Below are positions 7,071 through 10,880 of a DNA stretch of 10,880 nucleotides, piece by piece (within the stretch, counting starts at the first letter, position 1; every line of letters starts with the position of its first letter). The notes under the pieces were generated by a model. The model searched no databases and was not told where the DNA came from. It worked only from the letters and a program-made list of their open reading frames with translations. A program made the translations under genes and the position numbers. This stretch comes from an uncultured Cryomorphaceae bacterium. Lineage in GTDB: Bacteria; Bacteroidota; Bacteroidia; Flavobacteriales; Schleiferiaceae. The DNA lies in the NCBI GenBank assembly GCA_937900215.1, contig CALCFH010000191.1:1-10880 (forward strand), written 5' to 3'.

Positions 7071-9358
7071 ACAAAAAGAAAAAACAAATACAATCCGACG
7101 ACTTTCGGGTGTTTGTAAAGTGGTTTTGGCGCCTTACCCTTATTGCCATTGTTTCTGTTATTTCTATTATTGGATTAACGGCCATTGGCGCATTTGGCCA
7201 CCTGCCCGGCTTTGCTGAGTTGGAAAATCCTATGACCAATTTTGCCAGTACTGTCTACTCCTCAGATGGTGAAATCATTGGAAAGTATTACCGTGAAAAC
7301 AGAACCCATGTAGAATTTGAAGAAATAGCGCCAGTAATGATAGATGCCTTGGTGGCAACAGAAGACGAACGCTATTTTGATCATTCAGGTATAGATTTTA
7401 GAGCCTTTGCAAGGTCTTTGGCCTATTTGGGTAAGATGGGGGGCGGAAGTACGATCACTCAGCAGTTGGCAAAAATGCTCTTCCATGATCCACCTAAAAA
7501 TGTCTTTAAGAGGGGAATGCAAAAGATTAAAGAGTGGGTAATTGCTACCCGCTTGGAGAGACAGTATACAAAGGAGGAAATTATTACGATGTACTTGAAT
7601 CAATTCGACTTCTTATACCAAGCTGTTGGAGTGCATTCTGCTTCTCGTATTTATTTCGGAATTAGTCCAGATAAACTCAATATAGAGCAAGCCGCACTAT
7701 TAGTAGGAATGGCGAAAAATCCATCCCTCTACAACCCAAAAAGAGATTCTATTCAATCGTTCAATAGGAGAAATGTGGTCTTTGCACAAATGAAAAGAAA
7801 TGGATATATCTCTCAAATAGAATTCGATTCTCTTCGCCTAAGACCGGTAGTTATTAATTACAGCAAAGAAAGCCATGACAACGGGCTGGCACCTTATTTA
7901 AGAGAATATCTACGATCTGAAATGCAAATTTGGATAGATCAAAACCCAAAGCCAGATGGCTCTAAGTACAATTTGTATACAGACGGACTAAAAATCTACA
8001 CAAGCATAGACTCACGGATGCAGAGAATGGCTGAAACAGCTGTATCAGACCATATTAAAAATGTGCAGAGAATTTTTGAAAAGGTAGAAAAAAAGAGAAA
8101 AACCTATCCCTTCAGAAATATTAGCGAAGAGGATATTGAACGCATCGTAGACCAAGCAGTAAAGAGATCGGATCGATATAGAAAAATGAAGGCGGCAGGT
8201 GCTAGTTCGGATGAAATTGATGCAAAATTCAATGTCCCACAAAAAATGACAGTATACCACTGGTCAGGGGATAAAGACACCATTATGACACCCAGGGATT
8301 CTATTCGGTGGTATAAACAGTTCTACCAAACAGGAATGCTTTCAGTCGACCCACAAACCGGTTATATCCGCGCATGGGTAGGTGGCGTTGATTTCCGCTA
8401 CTTCAAGTATGATCACGTTAAAATGTCAAAAAGACAAGTAGGCTCCACATTCAAACCTTTTGTTTATGCTACCGCTTTAAGGCAAATGAAGCTCTCTCCA
8501 TGTACTAAAGTACCGAATGTAAAAGTTTGCATAGACCCAGATAAGTACACCATAAGTCAATGGTGTCCAGAGAACTCCGAAAATAAATACGGAGATTGGG
8601 TAACTTTGAAACGGGGCTTGGCAGAGTCTCTAAACACCATCACAACCTATTTAATAAAACAGGTAAAACCACCGGCGGTTATCCAGCTTGCGCGCGATTT
8701 GGGTATCGAGGCTGAAATTCCGGAGGTCTATTCTATTGCCCTAGGAACGGTTGACCTATCTGTCTACGAAATGGCAGGAGCCTATACCGCCTTTGCCAAC
8801 AAAGGGGTATACAACAAGCCCTTAGTTCTGTTGAGAATCGAAGATCAGAACGGTATGGTTCTCGAAGAATTTCAAACTGAATCAAGAGAGGTAATGAGCG
8901 CCGAAGATGCTTATGTTATTACCAAACTACTTGAGGGAGTAACCCAAGGAGGAACCGGAACGCGCTTGAGAGGTTCGGGTGGAAGCTATGAAAACAATAT
9001 TGCCACTGGATACCCTTGGGCTTTTAAAAATGCTATCGCGGGTAAAACAGGTACAACTCAAAACAATTCAGATGGATGGTTTATCGGTATGGTTCCCAAT
9101 TTAATAACGGCCGTTTGGTCTGGTTGCGAAGACCGCTCAGCCCATTTTGGTAGAACCTATTACGGGCAAGGAGCCTCTACTGCCCTTCCTATTTGGGCCA
9201 ATTATATGAAAGCGGTTTATGAGTTGGAAGAATTGGCAATAAGCGATGGAGCATTCCCAAGGCCCGAGGGGCCCATTGAAATTGAATTAGACTGCGAGAA
9301 TTTTGTGTCAGATGAGGCTGGGAATAATTCTCTAGATGGCGGATTAACGGATTTTTAA
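7067..9358 (+). CDS. Bifunctional class A penicillin-binding protein (PBP1A: transglycosylase/transpeptidase)
   Basis: A 763-residue inner-membrane enzyme that polymerises lipid II into glycan strands and cross-links the peptides. A cytoplasmic basic N-terminus is followed by one membrane anchor (about residues 18-42). The GT51 transglycosylase domain has catalytic Glu99 in EDERYFDHSG, then GGSTITQQLAKML (from about 126) and KEEIITMYLNQ. The transpeptidase domain carries all three penicillin-binding motifs: SxxK as Ser460-T-F-Lys463 (active-site serine), SxN as Ser521-L-Asn523, and KTG at 660-662. Length and the MLSVDPQTGYIRAWVGG stretch before the active site fit Bacteroidota PBP1A. All catalytic residues are intact. 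Three cysteines (479, 488, 500) lie in the periplasmic part between motifs 1 and 2. The ATG overlaps the gldH stop by 4 bp, so expression is probably coupled to gldH and the RicT-like gene. Confidence 0.95.
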   Translation: MNKKKKQIQSDDFRVFVKWFWRLTLIAIVSVISIIGLTAIGAFGHLPGFAELENPMTNFASTVYSSDGEIIGKYYRENRTHVEFEEIAPVMIDALVATEDERYFDHSGIDFRAFARSLAYLGKMGGGSTITQQLAKMLFHDPPKNVFKRGMQKIKEWVIATRLERQYTKEEIITMYLNQFDFLYQAVGVHSASRIYFGISPDKLNIEQAALLVGMAKNPSLYNPKRDSIQSFNRRNVVFAQMKRNGYISQIEFDSLRLRPVVINYSKESHDNGLAPYLREYLRSEMQIWIDQNPKPDGSKYNLYTDGLKIYTSIDSRMQRMAETAVSDHIKNVQRIFEKVEKKRKTYPFRNISEEDIERIVDQAVKRSDRYRKMKAAGASSDEIDAKFNVPQKMTVYHWSGDKDTIMTPRDSIRWYKQFYQTGMLSVDPQTGYIRAWVGGVDFRYFKYDHVKMSKRQVGSTFKPFVYATALRQMKLSPCTKVPNVKVCIDPDKYTISQWCPENSENKYGDWVTLKRGLAESLNTITTYLIKQVKPPAVIQLARDLGIEAEIPEVYSIALGTVDLSVYEMAGAYTAFANKGVYNKPLVLLRIEDQNGMVLEEFQTESREVMSAEDAYVITKLLEGVTQGGTGTRLRGSGGSYENNIATGYPWAFKNAIAGKTGTTQNNSDGWFIGMVPNLITAVWSGCEDRSAHFGRTYYGQGASTALPIWANYMKAVYELEELAISDGAFPRPEGPIEIELDCENFVSDEAGNNSLDGGLTDF

Positions 9359-9373
9359 AATATAGGATAAAAT

Positions 9374-10081
9374 ATGATTACAAAGATTGTAGCGAATTCT
9401 TGGGAGGCAACAGAAGGTATTACAGATGGAATGACTGTAATGTTTGGAGGATTTGGGCTTTGCGGTATTCCCGAAAACTCTATTGCCGCTATTCGCAAAA
9501 GAGCTGTAAAACAATTGACTTGCATTTCGAATAATGCTGGAGTAGATGGTTTTGGCCTCGGACTTCTCCTTGAAAATAAGCAGATTAAAAAAATGATTTC
9601 GAGCTATGTTGGCGAAAACAACGAGTTTGAGAAACAAATGATAAGCGGAGAACTGGAGGTAGATCTTATTCCACAAGGAACCTTAGCAGAAAGATGCAGA
9701 GCCGCCGGTGCAGGAATACCTGCATTTTTTACTCCCGCTGGTTACGGAACGGAGGTAGCAGAGGGAAAGGAAGTGCGCATTTTCAATGGAAAGCCGCATA
9801 TTTTAGAATTGGCTTTTGACGCTTCCTTTGCTTTTGTAAAAGCTTGGAAAGGCGATGAAGCAGGAAATTTAATATTCAAGGGAACGGCCCGTAATTTTAA
9901 TCCCATGATGGCCATGGCAGGCAAAATCACTGTGGCTGAAGTTGAAGAATTACTACCTGCGGGAAGCTTAGATCCCAATGCTATTCATGTGCCCGGTATT
10001 TTCGTTCATCGCATTTATAAGGGAGATCATTTTGAAAAGAGAATTGAGCAGCGCACTGTTCGTCAGAGAAAAACTTCTTAA
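9374..10081 (+). CDS. scoA: Succinyl-CoA:3-ketoacid CoA-transferase, subunit A
   Basis: A 235-residue cytoplasmic alpha subunit of a class I CoA-transferase that moves CoA from succinyl-CoA to acetoacetate, making acetoacetyl-CoA for thiolysis. It shows the glycine-rich N-terminal motif MFGGFGLCGIPEN (23-35), SNNAG (52-56), ENNEFEKQMISGELEVDLIPQGTLAER over about 81-107 in pieces typical of ScoA, and TPAGYGTEVAEGKE (120-133). Length equals the usual bacterial ScoA. It follows the PBP gene by 15 bp (an A/T-rich gap without a clear terminator) and precedes its partner subunit by 20 bp. Acetate or butyrate CoA-transferase subunits are related alternatives, but the TPAGYGTEVAEGKE block and the length favour the SCOT type. 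Confidence 0.92.
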   Translation: MITKIVANSWEATEGITDGMTVMFGGFGLCGIPENSIAAIRKRAVKQLTCISNNAGVDGFGLGLLLENKQIKKMISSYVGENNEFEKQMISGELEVDLIPQGTLAERCRAAGAGIPAFFTPAGYGTEVAEGKEVRIFNGKPHILELAFDASFAFVKAWKGDEAGNLIFKGTARNFNPMMAMAGKITVAEVEELLPAGSLDPNAIHVPGIFVHRIYKGDHFEKRIEQRTVRQRKTS

Positions 10082-10101
10082 TCCTATAATTAAAAAGCAT
10101 C

Positions 10102-10755
10102 ATGTTAGATAAAAATGGTATTGCCCAAAGAATTGCTCAAGAGTTAAAGGACAGGTATTATGTGAATCTCGGTATTGGAATTCCAACTCTAGTTGCCAAC
10201 TTTATTCCCGAAGGGATCAATGTAGAGTTTCAATCGGAAAATGGAATTCTAGGTATGGGGCCTTTCCCTTGGGAAGGCGAAGAAGATGCCGACCTCATCA
10301 ATGCTGGAAAACAAACCATTACAGCCTTAGCGGGTGCCTCTTTTTTCGATTCTGCAACAAGCTTTGGGATGATTCGAAGTCAGCACATTCATATGACCGT
10401 TCTAGGAGCTATGGAGGTAAGTCAAAATGGAGATATTGCCAATTGGAAAATACCCGGCAAAATGGTAAAAGGGATGGGAGGAGCAATGGATTTGGTTGCT
10501 TCGGCTGAAAATATCATTGTTGCCATGATGCACACCAATAAAAGCGGTGAGTCTAAATTACTTCCTGAATGTTCTCTGCCTCTAACCGGGCTAGGGTGCG
10601 TTAAAAAAGTAGTAACCGAATTGGCCGTAATGGAAATTAAAGACGGTGCCTTTCATCTTATAGAAAGAGCTCCTGGTGTGAGTGTAGATACAATTAAAGC
10701 AGCCACAGCTGGAAAACTCATTATTGATGGTGATATACCCGAAATGAAATTATAA
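10102..10755 (+). CDS. scoB: Succinyl-CoA:3-ketoacid CoA-transferase, subunit B
   Basis: A 217-residue beta subunit carrying the catalytic residue. YVNLGIGIPTLVANFIPEG (20-38) is the class I CoA-transferase beta signature, and SENGILGMGP contains Glu46, the glutamate that forms the glutamyl-CoA thioester intermediate. DADLINAGKQTIT, FDSATSFGMIRSQHIHMTVLGAMEV and GKMVKGMGGAMDLV are all characteristic of ScoB. The gene follows scoA directly with 20 bp between (A-rich before the ATG), the normal two-gene operon for an alpha2beta2 enzyme. Likely role: using acetoacetate from ketogenic amino acid breakdown, or balancing succinyl-CoA. Nothing is missing or unusual. The operon ends in a probable hairpin terminator about 50 bp downstream. 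Confidence 0.94.
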   Translation: MLDKNGIAQRIAQELKDRYYVNLGIGIPTLVANFIPEGINVEFQSENGILGMGPFPWEGEEDADLINAGKQTITALAGASFFDSATSFGMIRSQHIHMTVLGAMEVSQNGDIANWKIPGKMVKGMGGAMDLVASAENIIVAMMHTNKSGESKLLPECSLPLTGLGCVKKVVTELAVMEIKDGAFHLIERAPGVSVDTIKAATAGKLIIDGDIPEMKL

Positions 10756-10802
10756 TCCATGCATTCAAGCAATGCGAATTAGCTCAAGAATGTGATTTAC
10801 AA

Positions 10803-10834
10803 GAGAAAGTGCCCCGCAAATGCGAGGCTTTCTC
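10803..10834 (+). terminator. Hairpin terminator after scoB, possibly bidirectional
   Basis: GAGAAAG (10803-10809) pairs perfectly with CTTTCTC (10828-10834). A 2-base bulge leads into an inner stem CCCCGC/GCGAGG with one C-A mismatch and a loop of about four bases, AAAT. It is followed by GTTTAT, a weak T-run, on the plus strand. Placed 47 bp after the scoB stop, it fits a factor-independent terminator of the scoAB unit. A leftward gene ending just right of it could use the same hairpin. The short T-tract leaves some doubt about strength. Confidence 0.6.
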
Positions 10835-10880
10835 GTTTATAGGTATTCTCTTTTATCTAGTCTTCTGACTTGCGACTATC

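Noticed and set aside
9344..9676. 110-residue minus-strand frame across the PBP/scoA junction
   Set aside because: It is antisense to scoA, whose family motifs are clear; its composition is what an antisense frame of an A/T-rich gene gives.
1..10880. Mobile elements, CRISPR arrays, defence systems, tRNA or rRNA
   Set aside because: No transposase, integrase, spaced direct repeats, tRNA cloverleaf or rRNA sequence was recognised; the coding content is core-like.

Overview
The window looks like a chromosomal segment of a gliding or type IX secreting member of the Bacteroidota, probably Flavobacteriales or a close relative. The evidence is a porZ homologue, a GldH-type lipoprotein, TAnnTTTG-type promoter elements, A-rich leaders in place of Shine-Dalgarno sites, and a RicT-like/gldH/penicillin-binding protein 1A order that I recall as typical of the phylum. 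No rRNA, tRNA, CRISPR, insertion sequence or other mobile element is visible, and coding density is very high.

Layout. Positions 1-1829 (minus strand) hold the first ~609 residues of PorZ, a type IX secretion (T9SS) cell-surface attachment protein, cut by the window edge. Diverging from it is a two-gene plus-strand unit: a soluble GT2 glycosyltransferase of the polyprenyl-phosphate-sugar synthase type (1832-2599) and, overlapping it by 22 bp, a large YfhO-like GT-C membrane protein (2578-5346) with an unusual ~215-residue C-terminal extracytoplasmic extension. The start codons of porZ and the glycosyltransferase, as first drawn, lie 2 bp apart. A small inverted repeat at 1858-1873 contains outward-facing -7-like promoter elements, so the true glycosyltransferase start may be further in.

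From 5423 a second plus-strand unit begins behind a TAnnTTTG element: a RicT-like PSP1 protein, gldH (11 bp overlap) and a bifunctional class A penicillin-binding protein (4 bp ATGA overlap). Fifteen bases later come the two subunits of a succinyl-CoA:3-ketoacid CoA-transferase (scoA, scoB), followed by a hairpin that probably terminates transcription near the right edge.

How the genes fit together. Much of the window concerns the cell surface: T9SS cargo attachment (PorZ), gliding/T9SS (GldH), peptidoglycan synthesis (PBP1A) and a likely polyprenyl-phosphate-sugar glycosylation pair (GT2 + YfhO). The CoA-transferase is a metabolic module for acetoacetate use and seems to be only a neighbour. 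I see no clearly undescribed system. The best candidate for something new is the GT2-YfhO pair with its extended C-terminus, divergent from porZ, whose acceptor glycan or protein is unknown.
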